A stretch of 64,000 bases of DNA from Phycisphaerales bacterium (GTDB lineage Bacteria > Planctomycetota > Phycisphaerae > Phycisphaerales > SM1A02). The notes beneath the pieces were generated by a model, which worked only from the letters and a program-made list of their open reading frames with translations, made no database searches and was not told the origin of the DNA. Shown piece after piece: positions 1 through 7,559 of the stretch. Location of the stretch: assembly GCA_014238125.1 (NCBI GenBank), contig JABABS010000034.1, positions 1 through 64,000 of the forward strand. Direction: 5' to 3'. Both the position numbers and the translations under genes were made by a program. How positions within the stretch are numbered: the first letter of the stretch is position 1; every line of letters starts with the position of its first letter.

Positions 1-2
1 GA

Positions 3-464
3 AGTGCTGCCAAGACCGCGACCGTGACCCTCATCGTGTGGGAAGAAGACCTCCTGCCAACCCGCGCGGAGGCGAAAGCGGCGATTGCCTGGTCTGAACT
101 TGACCCTGTCCTTATGATGCACGCAATCGATCAATCGAGTTTGTCGTCCAATTCAGGTCTCGACACCAAGTCCATTCGCGTATGGAAAGCAACGGGTGCT
201 GATGGTACCTACCTAGGCACCTTGGTACGGTCACGCTGGAAACTCGATGAACACAGGGCAGAGCTCTGGTGGCAAATGGATCGGGGTGGTCGCATCGTCG
301 ATGTCGATATCTTGAACGGCGCCGACCCGAGCATCTCGAATGCCTTTAGAGAGGTGATCGGACTGGAAGTATCGAATATTGACCAATGCGCAACTGCTGC
401 GGGTGTTGCTGCGGGCGAGGTGCTTCGGGCAATCAGTACTCGGTTGGTAGAGGCTCCGCGTTGA
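3..464 (+). CDS. C-terminal part of an unrecognised protein (5' end outside window)
   Basis: The reading frame is open from base 3 with no stop upstream, so the gene very probably begins before the window. The first usable start inside it is a GTG at 24. The visible 150 or so residues are mixed alpha/beta without signal peptide or membrane segment. The end (near AAGVAAGEVLRAIS) weakly resembles the tail of FMN-binding domains, but this is too thin to name. GC content is high, like the following kinase gene and unlike the rest of the window. Confidence 0.5.
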   Translation, partial: SAAKTATVTLIVWEEDLLPTRAEAKAAIAWSELDPVLMMHAIDQSSLSSNSGLDTKSIRVWKATGADGTYLGTLVRSRWKLDEHRAELWWQMDRGGRIVDVDILNGADPSISNAFREVIGLEVSNIDQCATAAGVAAGEVLRAISTRLVEAPR

Positions 465-534
465 TCAGTCTTCTGTAGGTTACCGGCAATTCTCTGGGTT
501 CAGCCAATTGGCTTAGGATCGAAATTGCAATCAG

Positions 535-3500
535 TCAATAGCTATCAGGATAATGAGGGGCAGCCTGTATGTGCTTCTGCCCCCGGCTTCGCCATTGGGC
601 GAGGTGCTTCAACACGAGATTGCGAAGGGTGATTTGTTCATCGAGCGGACGGTTTTTTATCTCGCGATCAAGCATAGCCAGTACAAGTTCACTATCGCCA
701 TCGGTCTTCTCCATCCATCCCTCAACGATGGGAGTAAGTTGCATTGATCGTTGGCTGGCTTCGCGGCGATCTTGGGCGATGATGCCGCGAGAGCGAATAT
801 CCCAGAGACGAATGGTGGAGTCGCCACTAGCAGAGGCAAGACAGGTGCCATCCGAGCTGAAAGATACAGAGTTAACCCACGCATCGTGCCCGAACAATGT
901 GATCAACTCTTCACCTGTAGTAATGTCCCAGAGACGGATAGTAGTGTCATTACTTCCCGAGACTAGGCGTGTGCCGTCCGGACTGAAGGCGACCGAAATG
1001 ACATAGCCCTCGTGACCTGCAAAGTCGTGCACCTCTTCGCCTGTGGCAATGTTCCAGAGGCGGATGGTGGTGTCGTACCCACCAGAAGCCAGATGGGTAC
1101 CGTCTGGACTAAAGGCGACCGAACGAACAACGCCATCATGTCCCCGCAGTGTTTTCAAGGCTTCACCTGTGGCAGTGTCCCATATGCGAATGGTGGTGTC
1201 GTCACTTCCCGAGACCAATCGTGTACCGTCTGGACTAAAGGCAACCGAGGAGACCCAGCCATCATGCCCGCGCAGAGTGCTCACCACTTTACCGGTGGCG
1301 ATGTTCCAAATGCGGATGGTGTTGTCTCCACTGGCAGAAGCAAGTCGGGTGCCGTCTGGACTGAAGGTGACCGAGGAGATAAAGCCCTCGTGCCCAACTA
1401 GTGTGCTCAACGCTTCACCACTAGCGGAATCCCAGAGGCGGATGGTGGTGTCGTCACTTCCCGAGACCAATCGTGTACCGTCTGGACTAAAGGCAACCGA
1501 GGAGACCCAGCCATCGTGCCCGCGCAGTGTGCTCAACGCTTCGCCGGTAGCGGTGTCCCAGATGCGGATCGTTGTGTCAAAACCAGTCGTTGCTAAGCGG
1601 CTGTCGTTAGGGCTAAAGGCAAGCGAGGAAACCCAGCCCTCGTGCCCGTGCAATGTGGTCAACGCTTCACCGGTAGCGGCATCCCATACGCGGATGGTGG
1701 CGTCGTCACCGCTCGAAGCAAGATGGTTGCCGTCCGGACTGAAGGTGACAGAAGATACTAGGCCCATGTGTCCGCGCAGAATACTCAACGCTTCGCCGGA
1801 GAGTATATCCCAAAGGCGTATGGTTCGGTCGCCGCTGGCAGAAGCAAGTCGGGTGCCATCGAAGTTGAAGGTGATCGAGAAGATCCAACCCTCGTGCCCC
1901 CGCAGAGTACTCAACATTTCACCGGTGGTGGTATCCCAGAGACGGATGGTGTTGTCTCCACCAGCAGAAGCTAGCAGGGTGCCATCTGGACTGAAAGTAA
2001 CCGAAGATACCAAGCCCTCATGCCCGTGCAGCGTGTTCAATGCTTCACCAGTGCCGGAGTCCCAGAGACGGATGGTGGTGTCGCCGCTGCCAGTAGCCAA
2101 CAGGTTGCTGATTGGACTAAAGGCGACAGAGGAAACGAACGCATCATGACCGCGTAGAGTGTTCACTTCCTCTCCACTGATCGTGTCCCAGATGCGTATG
2201 GTCCGGTCGCCACCTCCTGAAGCCAGAAGGTCACCGTCGGAACTGTAGGCAAGCGAGAATACGTAAGCTTCATTTCCGCGTATTGCACCCAACTCTTCGC
2301 CGGTGATTGTGTCCCAGAGTCGCATAGTATTTTTCTGAGTTCCTGAGGTCAGGCGTTTGCCATCTGCACTGTGGGTGACCGACCAAAGTGCGTGCTCGTG
2401 CCCGCGCAGGGTGTGTATCGTTTCGCCTGTGATTGTGTCCCAGAGACGAATTGTCGTGTCGTAGCCAGCTGAAGCTAGTTGCGTACCGTCGGGGCTGAAA
2501 GCAATCGAAGAAATGTAGGACTCATGCCCTTGCAGGGTGATCAACTCTTCGCCTGTGAACGTGTCCCAGATGCGGATGGTGGTGTCGTCACTGCAAGAAG
2601 CTAGGTGAGTACCGTCGGGGCTATAAATGACTGAGTTGACCCTGCTCTTGTGCCCTCGCAGGATATCAAACGAATCGTCGGATTTTGCCTTTAGGTAACG
2701 CCATTCGAAGGGAAGGTGATCCAAAGACGATGTTTCCATTGTCTCGCGGGCGTCTGCCAGTCGCCGAAGAGTAGAAGCCATGATCCCCTCAGAGACGGAG
2801 GCATCTGCTGCGTGGATGTTGCCGAAGTAGGCCTGCTGAAGCGCTTCTCCCTTAGCCAACTCAGCCTTCTCCTTAGCCTGCTCTGCTGCGTGAGCTTGTT
2901 TTTGGGCGTTAACATTCGCCTCGTCAGCAATTCGCCTTTGCGACGCCTCGCTAATCGCGAAAACGAGGATCGCAACTACCGCCACCGCTAAAATGCCGAA
3001 TGTCACCACGATCGCCGCAGCCGCGGCGCTGTTCCGTTTGGCGAAACTTTTCAAGTAATACCAAGTCGAGGGACGCCGAGCGGCAATTGGATCGCCTGCG
3101 AGATATCGCAAGATGTCCTCTTCAAGAGCAGTTGCCGACTGGTATCGGCGGTCGCGATCCTTCTCCAGTGCCATCAGCGTGATGGTCTGAATGTCCCCAC
3201 GTAGGCGTCGGTCGATCGTTGAGAGTTTCGTCGGCTCGTGTTCCTGCACAACCCGTACCGCTTCGTGTATAGCCACTCCCACCATTTTGTATGGCGGCAT
3301 ACCGGTGAGCAATTCGTACAAAATCACGCCCAATGAGTACAAGTCGCTGCGCGTGTCGATATCGCTAGGGTCACTCTCGCACTGCTCCGGACTCATGTAC
3401 TGCAGCGTACCGATGAGCTGCCCCACTTGTGTCCCCAATGTCGTCACAGCTATGTCGCTGTCGATGCTTCGTGCTACACCGAAATCGATGATCCGAGGCT

Positions 3501-4071
3501 GACCCAAGGTGTCCACCAGAATGTTGCCCGGCTTGAGATCCCGATGCACGATACCCTTGAGGTGCCCGTGCTGTACAGCGTTACAAACCAAGGCGAATAG
3601 AGCTAACCGTTCACGAATGTCGAGTTGCTTTTCCAAAGCGTATTCCGTGATGGTCTTGGCGTTGGGAATGTACTCCATGACGAAGTAGGGCACACCGCCA
3701 CCGCCAGTGCCGTCGTCATGTGTTCCTGCTTCGTAAACCTGTGCAACGCCTGGGTGCCGGAGCCTTCCAAGCAATTGGATTTCAAACTTGAAACGCCGCA
3801 GTGCGGAAGGCGAGGCAATGCCCCGCTTCATCATCTTGAGGGCCACGCGTCGGCGGGGTTGATCCTGTATGGCTTCGTAGACGGTACCCATGCCACCAGA
3901 ACCGATGACGCGCTTGATCGTGCAGTCGCCGATCTTCAGACCAATCAATGAGGGCGAGAGTAATTGCACCGGATCGATCTCAAGTAGGTCTTCGCTTGTG
4001 GCGGTCTCCGCCTCCTCGGAGTTAGGGGGATTTGGTGGCGGGGGATCGGGATGTTCGGATCGGTCTTCCAT
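535..4071 (-). CDS. Membrane-anchored Ser/Thr protein kinase with 15 WD40 repeats
   Basis: Hanks-type kinase joined to a WD40 sensor or scaffold. Residues 1-45 are Pro/Glu-rich. The kinase domain spans about 50-330: glycine loop GSGGMGTVY (57-65), Lys79 in VALK, catalytic HRDLKPGN with Asp178, DFG 196-198 and the GTLQYMSPEQ activation segment, so all catalytic residues are present. One hydrophobic segment (about 348-373) should cross the membrane, followed by a charged Ala/Glu/Lys-rich stretch to about 415 that could be a coiled coil. Residues 471-1097 hold 15 consecutive 42-residue WD40 units, enough for two seven-bladed propellers. An 81-residue tail follows. Kinase-TM-WD40 proteins are abundant in planctomycetes; the substrate is unknown. 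GC is clearly higher than the genes downstream. No partner phosphatase or regulator is adjacent. Confidence 0.93.
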   Translation of the reverse strand: MEDRSEHPDPPPPNPPNSEEAETATSEDLLEIDPVQLLSPSLIGLKIGDCTIKRVIGSGGMGTVYEAIQDQPRRRVALKMMKRGIASPSALRRFKFEIQLLGRLRHPGVAQVYEAGTHDDGTGGGGVPYFVMEYIPNAKTITEYALEKQLDIRERLALFALVCNAVQHGHLKGIVHRDLKPGNILVDTLGQPRIIDFGVARSIDSDIAVTTLGTQVGQLIGTLQYMSPEQCESDPSDIDTRSDLYSLGVILYELLTGMPPYKMVGVAIHEAVRVVQEHEPTKLSTIDRRLRGDIQTITLMALEKDRDRRYQSATALEEDILRYLAGDPIAARRPSTWYYLKSFAKRNSAAAAAIVVTFGILAVAVVAILVFAISEASQRRIADEANVNAQKQAHAAEQAKEKAELAKGEALQQAYFGNIHAADASVSEGIMASTLRRLADARETMETSSLDHLPFEWRYLKAKSDDSFDILRGHKSRVNSVIYSPDGTHLASCSDDTTIRIWDTFTGEELITLQGHESYISSIAFSPDGTQLASAGYDTTIRLWDTITGETIHTLRGHEHALWSVTHSADGKRLTSGTQKNTMRLWDTITGEELGAIRGNEAYVFSLAYSSDGDLLASGGGDRTIRIWDTISGEEVNTLRGHDAFVSSVAFSPISNLLATGSGDTTIRLWDSGTGEALNTLHGHEGLVSSVTFSPDGTLLASAGGDNTIRLWDTTTGEMLSTLRGHEGWIFSITFNFDGTRLASASGDRTIRLWDILSGEALSILRGHMGLVSSVTFSPDGNHLASSGDDATIRVWDAATGEALTTLHGHEGWVSSLAFSPNDSRLATTGFDTTIRIWDTATGEALSTLRGHDGWVSSVAFSPDGTRLVSGSDDTTIRLWDSASGEALSTLVGHEGFISSVTFSPDGTRLASASGDNTIRIWNIATGKVVSTLRGHDGWVSSVAFSPDGTRLVSGSDDTTIRIWDTATGEALKTLRGHDGVVRSVAFSPDGTHLASGGYDTTIRLWNIATGEEVHDFAGHEGYVISVAFSPDGTRLVSGSNDTTIRLWDITTGEELITLFGHDAWVNSVSFSSDGTCLASASGDSTIRLWDIRSRGIIAQDRREASQRSMQLTPIVEGWMEKTDGDSELVLAMLDREIKNRPLDEQITLRNLVLKHLAQWRSRGQKHIQAAPHYPDSY
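781..2661 (-). repeat. Tandem array of fifteen 126-bp WD40-coding units
   Basis: The units are 42 codons each (the last is 39) and are in frame inside the kinase gene. Each carries GH near its start, a SPDGT-like turn and an IRLWD/IRIWD end. Units 10 and 12 (protein residues about 849-890 and 933-974) are nearly identical, which suggests recent duplication or gene conversion. The repetition also produces long spurious antisense reading frames. Confidence 0.9.
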
Positions 4072-4284
4072 TACTTCTCAGGGTACCGCACACACTTAAT
4101 GTTGGTTCGTGGCTTGGGAAGTATTGTAGGGAAAACCTAGCCAAACATGGTTCTAGACCCCAATAACTGAGTCAAGTTTTGACAAAAAACCCTCAATACA
4201 CAACCGAGCTTACAAAGCTGCTCGCAGTTCGTAGGTTTTAACGAAGCCAAACAGTCGCTTCTATATACAAATATGGTTCTTTAG

Positions 4285-4290
4285 TAGAAT
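4285..4290 (+). promoter_or_regulatory. -10-like hexamer TAGAAT, 7 nt before the ATG at 4298
   Basis: TAGAAT matches the -10 consensus at 5 of 6 positions. A start of transcription about 7 nt downstream would fall at the ATG itself. No Shine-Dalgarno sequence precedes that ATG, which fits a leaderless or near-leaderless message. No good -35 box is evident. Confidence 0.35.
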
Positions 4291-4297
4291 CTACATC

Positions 4298-5332
4298 ATG
4301 TTGCTTCAACTGCTATGCGTACTGGTTTCAGTGCAATCAATGCCGCGGGATATTGTTGGAAAAGAATCTCCATCGCTGCGGGGTGTTGCGTGGATTCAAA
4401 AAATAAATGATGTCACGCCAACCATCGCAAAAGGGAAAGTGAACTACTTGTTTTTCTTTCAATCGTGGTGCCCGGGTTGTCACAGCCACGGGTTCCCAAC
4501 ACTTGCGAACTTGAAAAAGAAATTTCCAGATGTGAATTTCATCGCAGTGCAAACTGTCTTTGAAGGGTTTAATACAAATACAAAAGAACGAGCACTTGCA
4601 GATGTAAAAACATTTGGCTTAGATATTCCAGTTGGACATGATGGAACCCTCGGAACACCATCCCCACTCATGCGCCGCTATCGTTCAGGAGGAACGCCGT
4701 GGACTGTCATCATTGACAAACAGGGCATTGTGCGGTTTAATGAGTTTCGATTGCAGGTGAAGCAAGGAGAAGAGTTACTCAACATGCTTATCAACGAACC
4801 TATGTATGAACTCCTTCCAAAAGAACGTGGTGGACAAGAACTTGTTGGAACCAAATTAAAGGAACCTATCTTTGGTAAATTTTCCTCACCCCTGACGTTG
4901 TATCGATGGTGGACAGACACCTGCCCCTTCTGCGAATCTAGTTTACCCGCACTTGATTCGCTTCGAGAAAAATATGAAGAACGTGGCCTTACAGTCATTG
5001 GTGTGTATCACCCAAAACCACCCTCAAAAAACGTATCAGAAATAGAAGTACTTGATGGAGCAAGGGCACGAGAGTTCAAAGGTGACGTTGTGATCGACGA
5101 TGATTGGTCACAACTGAAAAAGTGGTGGTTAGAAACAGAGAAACGATCAGCAACCTCGGTTTCATTTCTTGTTGACAGTGAGGGAATCGTACGATTTGTT
5201 CACCCAGGGCCTGTGCTCTTTCCAAGTGATGAAAAGCAGTTTGCACAAGAAAACAATGACTTCCAGCTGCTTGATCGAGCTATTGACGCACTCCTATCTC
5301 CACCAGTACGTAAAGTTAAGACAAATGAATAA
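4298..5332 (+). CDS. Exported protein with two tandem thioredoxin/TlpA-like domains
   Basis: Thiol-disulfide oxidoreductase candidate. The first domain has CPGC at residues 58-61 and a following cis-proline loop (GGTPWTVII, Pro134). The second has CPFC at 209-212 and a matching strand (ATSVSFLVDSEG). The N-terminus (MLLQLLCVLVSVQS) is a short hydrophobic leader, so action outside the cytoplasm is likely. Two redox domains in one chain are compatible with relay, reductase or isomerase activity; the partner is not visible. The 3' end overlaps the glutathione peroxidase start by 8 bp, so the two are very likely co-transcribed as a redox unit. Confidence 0.8.
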   Translation: MLLQLLCVLVSVQSMPRDIVGKESPSLRGVAWIQKINDVTPTIAKGKVNYLFFFQSWCPGCHSHGFPTLANLKKKFPDVNFIAVQTVFEGFNTNTKERALADVKTFGLDIPVGHDGTLGTPSPLMRRYRSGGTPWTVIIDKQGIVRFNEFRLQVKQGEELLNMLINEPMYELLPKERGGQELVGTKLKEPIFGKFSSPLTLYRWWTDTCPFCESSLPALDSLREKYEERGLTVIGVYHPKPPSKNVSEIEVLDGARAREFKGDVVIDDDWSQLKKWWLETEKRSATSVSFLVDSEGIVRFVHPGPVLFPSDEKQFAQENNDFQLLDRAIDALLSPPVRKVKTNE

Positions 5333-5894
5333 ATTATCTGCATTTTTCACTTCTATTGTTACTTTGCTGACGTCATGTGATTCTAGAATTATTGAAGTAC
5401 CAGTTCAAAAGGAAAATACAATGAATATTTACGACAACTCGTTCAACGATTTGCACGGAAACCATATCGAAAAAGATGCCTTCAAAGGGCAAGTGACACT
5501 CGTCGTCAACCTGGCAAGTAAGTGTGGTCTTACGCCACAGTATGAAGATCTCCAAGCATTACATGACCGATATGCCACGAGAGGCTTTTCAGTTGTTGGT
5601 TTCCCATGCAATGACTTTGGGGGACAAGAGCCCGGAGATGCAGAAGCGATTACTGCGTGCGCTTCTGGGTATGGTGCAACATTTCCAATGATGGAAAAGG
5701 TACATGTGCTAGATGGTGATTCCCAGTGCAAAATCTACAGTGATCTTTCGCAAGCCACTGGCGCATTGCCTGAATGGAACTTTGGTAAATACCTTGTTGA
5801 TCAACACGGTACACCCATTGCATTCTTCGGTTCAAGAATCGATCCACTCTCAACAGAAATCACCGATCGCATTGACACCATGCTTGCAAATTGA
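5325..5894 (+). CDS. Glutathione peroxidase family protein, probable lipoprotein
   Basis: Thiol peroxidase of the GPx fold, 189 aa. Active-site Cys67 lies in LASKCGLT and is encoded by TGT, so this is the cysteine form, not selenocysteine. GFPCNDFGGQEPG (Cys95, Gln101) and WNFGK (Trp151, Asn152) complete the tetrad and the likely resolving cysteine. I chose the ATG at 5325 because it gives a signal ending in a lipobox (LLTSC, Cys18) and overlaps the upstream gene. An ATG at 5421, behind AAAGGAAAA, would give the usual cytoplasmic length of about 157 residues and cannot be excluded. Electrons could come from the thioredoxin-fold protein encoded just upstream. Confidence 0.88.
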   Translation: MNKLSAFFTSIVTLLTSCDSRIIEVPVQKENTMNIYDNSFNDLHGNHIEKDAFKGQVTLVVNLASKCGLTPQYEDLQALHDRYATRGFSVVGFPCNDFGGQEPGDAEAITACASGYGATFPMMEKVHVLDGDSQCKIYSDLSQATGALPEWNFGKYLVDQHGTPIAFFGSRIDPLSTEITDRIDTMLAN

Positions 5895-5914
5895 TAAATT
5901 CGGATGTGATTTTA

Positions 5915-6484
5915 TTACTTTCCTTGATCGTGTACTTGATAACAATCTAGCACTGTAAATTTTCCTGAAGCAATATCCTGCACGCCAGAGGTAACAGTGA
6001 GATCGCCGGATTCGATCGAATCTAAAATCAGCGGGGAGCGATCCAAAATTGTTTTTAGACTCTCTTTGGTGTTATAGATAATCGCTTCTTGAAGATTTGG
6101 ATCCGGTGGCAGTGCAATCTGGCTAAACAAACCACTGGGATATTCACTTAAAAGGGCTTCTGTTACGGCGCCGCAAGAAGAGTGCCCCATCACAACCAAT
6201 AGCGGAACATTTAAAAATGAAACTGCATATTCAAGACTTTCAATCATTTCAGTTGTAGGAATATTTCCAGCGACACTGCATGTAAAGAGCGAACCAAGAG
6301 GTTGATCAAAAACAATTTCAGGAACAACACGCGCGTCAGAACAGCAAAGAATTGCTGCCAATGGTGCGTGCGCTTCTGAGAGTTCATGGCGATGCCCAGG
6401 TTTGTTTGAGGAAGTTGTTTTTCCTTCAACATACCTCTTGTTACCTGCAAGTAACTGATCAATGGGTGAGGGTATTTCAGTCAT
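5915..6484 (-). CDS. Beta-class carbonic anhydrase
   Basis: Zinc enzyme converting CO2 and water to bicarbonate. The zinc ligands and dyad are all present: Cys48-Ser-Asp50-Ala-Arg52 in CCSDARV and His101-x-x-Cys104 in GHSSCGAV. At 189 aa it has usual length for a compact bacterial beta-CA and no signal peptide, so it should be cytoplasmic. It overlaps the preceding lipoprotein gene by ATGA (6481-6484) and is therefore the third gene of a minus-strand operon starting at 7532. Its 3' end converges with the peroxidase gene 20 bp away. Confidence 0.93.
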   Translation of the reverse strand: MTEIPSPIDQLLAGNKRYVEGKTTSSNKPGHRHELSEAHAPLAAILCCSDARVVPEIVFDQPLGSLFTCSVAGNIPTTEMIESLEYAVSFLNVPLLVVMGHSSCGAVTEALLSEYPSGLFSQIALPPDPNLQEAIIYNTKESLKTILDRSPLILDSIESGDLTVTSGVQDIASGKFTVLDCYQVHDQGK

Positions 6485-6948
6485 TTGTTTTTACTCAAGC
6501 CCCTGTTTTGTAGCATCGCATCAACGCTCGGTTTTGGAAGTGTGTCAAGTGTTTCATCAAATCGAGTTTCGGCAACTTCGAGCAACAAATCATATACATT
6601 GGTCGCATTTGAATCGGTAAGTGGTAATACAATTTTGTTTTTTTCAAATCCTCTTTGAATACAAATCGAATATTTTCCGACACCTTCTTGAATAAATCCA
6701 TGCGAAATATCCAACGTTGAAATGTATTTGTCAAACAGAGCTCTTTGCTTTGAGTTCATAGATCCATCCCACGTGGTTTTGTTTTCGATTGCATTCAAGC
6801 CTCCGCCATACGAAACCTCGTTGTTACGAACAACAAATAATACGACCTGTTGTTGCGCATTCATTTCAAGGCGAAAGTGTGTACCCTGCACCGATGGTTG
6901 TTGACAACCAAGCATCAACACAACACAAACAATTAAAGGGTATTTCAT
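6481..6948 (-). CDS. Small lipoprotein of unknown function
   Basis: 155 aa. The N-terminus MKYPLIVCVVLMLGC is a lipoprotein signal with lipobox MLGC (Cys15). The mature part has no recognised domain; it contains alternating strands and ends in basic residues. Start and stop both overlap neighbours by 4 bp (ATGA at 6945-6948 and 6481-6484), which indicates translational coupling with the lipoprotein upstream and the carbonic anhydrase downstream. Confidence 0.7.
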   Translation of the reverse strand: MKYPLIVCVVLMLGCQQPSVQGTHFRLEMNAQQQVVLFVVRNNEVSYGGGLNAIENKTTWDGSMNSKQRALFDKYISTLDISHGFIQEGVGKYSICIQRGFEKNKIVLPLTDSNATNVYDLLLEVAETRFDETLDTLPKPSVDAMLQNRGLSKNK

Positions 6949-7532
6949 TCTGTTGCATTGCCTCGATAACGTTCGTAGGGATCGGGACCAAGGTCATAGC
7001 GGTTTGGTTCTTCGTACACTTCAACGCCTGGTAAATCGGTTGCCCACGCGTACCCTGCCAACAACCGAATGATATATTCAAACGCTGGATCAGCAGGATC
7101 TTGTTGGCCAATGTAACGAATGTAATTCCAGTACTTTCCTTTTGCCGTCACAGCAATCATGTACAGAGAACCATCTTCTGGTTTTTCTAGCAATTGAAAA
7201 TTCACCGTTTCATCGGCACGAGATGTAGTTGCCATTCCCATTTGATCAAGTCGATTCCACACCATCGCAATTTGTTCACGTGTGAGGTGCCGAGTTTTTG
7301 AAGGTAAAGTATTAGGGCCCCAACCGTCCACATCACCGTGATGCAAAGAACCGTCTGGAAAAACGACGTACCTTGAAGACCGCATGTGGGCAAGGGTGTG
7401 CGGTTCACTTGTCACAACCGTCACATCGAGGGAAAAATCGTTCGGAGCAATCGCCAAGGGATCGGTCACAGGGGGCGGGGCTTTGCACGCAGCCAAAAGA
7501 ACGAGAACAATCATTGAAAAAATCCATCTCAT
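6945..7532 (-). CDS. Lipoprotein of unknown function
   Basis: The start was set at the ATG at 7532 (MRWIFSMIVLVLLAAC) because it yields a clean signal with lipobox LAAC; the longer open frame would overlap pheT on the other strand. The mature region of about 180 residues is rich in Tyr, Pro and Asp and carries phrases such as YVVFPDGSLHH. Its general layout, with short strands, resembles the lipoprotein encoded next, but I cannot name a family. It heads the operon that ends with carbonic anhydrase. The upstream palindrome at 7538-7555 is the probable promoter region. Confidence 0.68.
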   Translation of the reverse strand: MRWIFSMIVLVLLAACKAPPPVTDPLAIAPNDFSLDVTVVTSEPHTLAHMRSSRYVVFPDGSLHHGDVDGWGPNTLPSKTRHLTREQIAMVWNRLDQMGMATTSRADETVNFQLLEKPEDGSLYMIAVTAKGKYWNYIRYIGQQDPADPAFEYIIRLLAGYAWATDLPGVEVYEEPNRYDLGPDPYERYRGNATE

Positions 7533-7537
7533 TCTTG

Positions 7538-7555
7538 GCAGAATAGCTATTCTGC
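7538..7555. promoter_or_regulatory. Perfect 18-bp palindrome between two divergent genes
   Basis: GCAGAATAGCTATTCTGC is fully self-complementary. Read on the plus strand, TATTCT (7548-7553) lies 6 nt before the pheT ATG at 7560. Read on the minus strand, TATTCT (7540-7545) lies 7 nt before the lipoprotein ATG at 7532. It could therefore be a symmetric divergent pair of -10 elements for leaderless messages, an operator for a dimeric regulator, or both. Only the symmetry is directly seen. Confidence 0.45.
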
Positions 7556-7559
7556 ACAC

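Noticed and set aside
569-2149. Long plus-strand open frames opposite the WD40 repeats
   Set aside because: They repeat with the 126-bp unit and are explained by the composition of the antisense strand; no start context or domain.
781-2661. CRISPR or other short-repeat array
   Set aside because: The repeat is 126 bp, in frame and codes for WD40 units; there are no spacers.
5520-5535. Selenocysteine form of glutathione peroxidase
   Set aside because: The active-site codon is TGT, and there is no TGA in frame.
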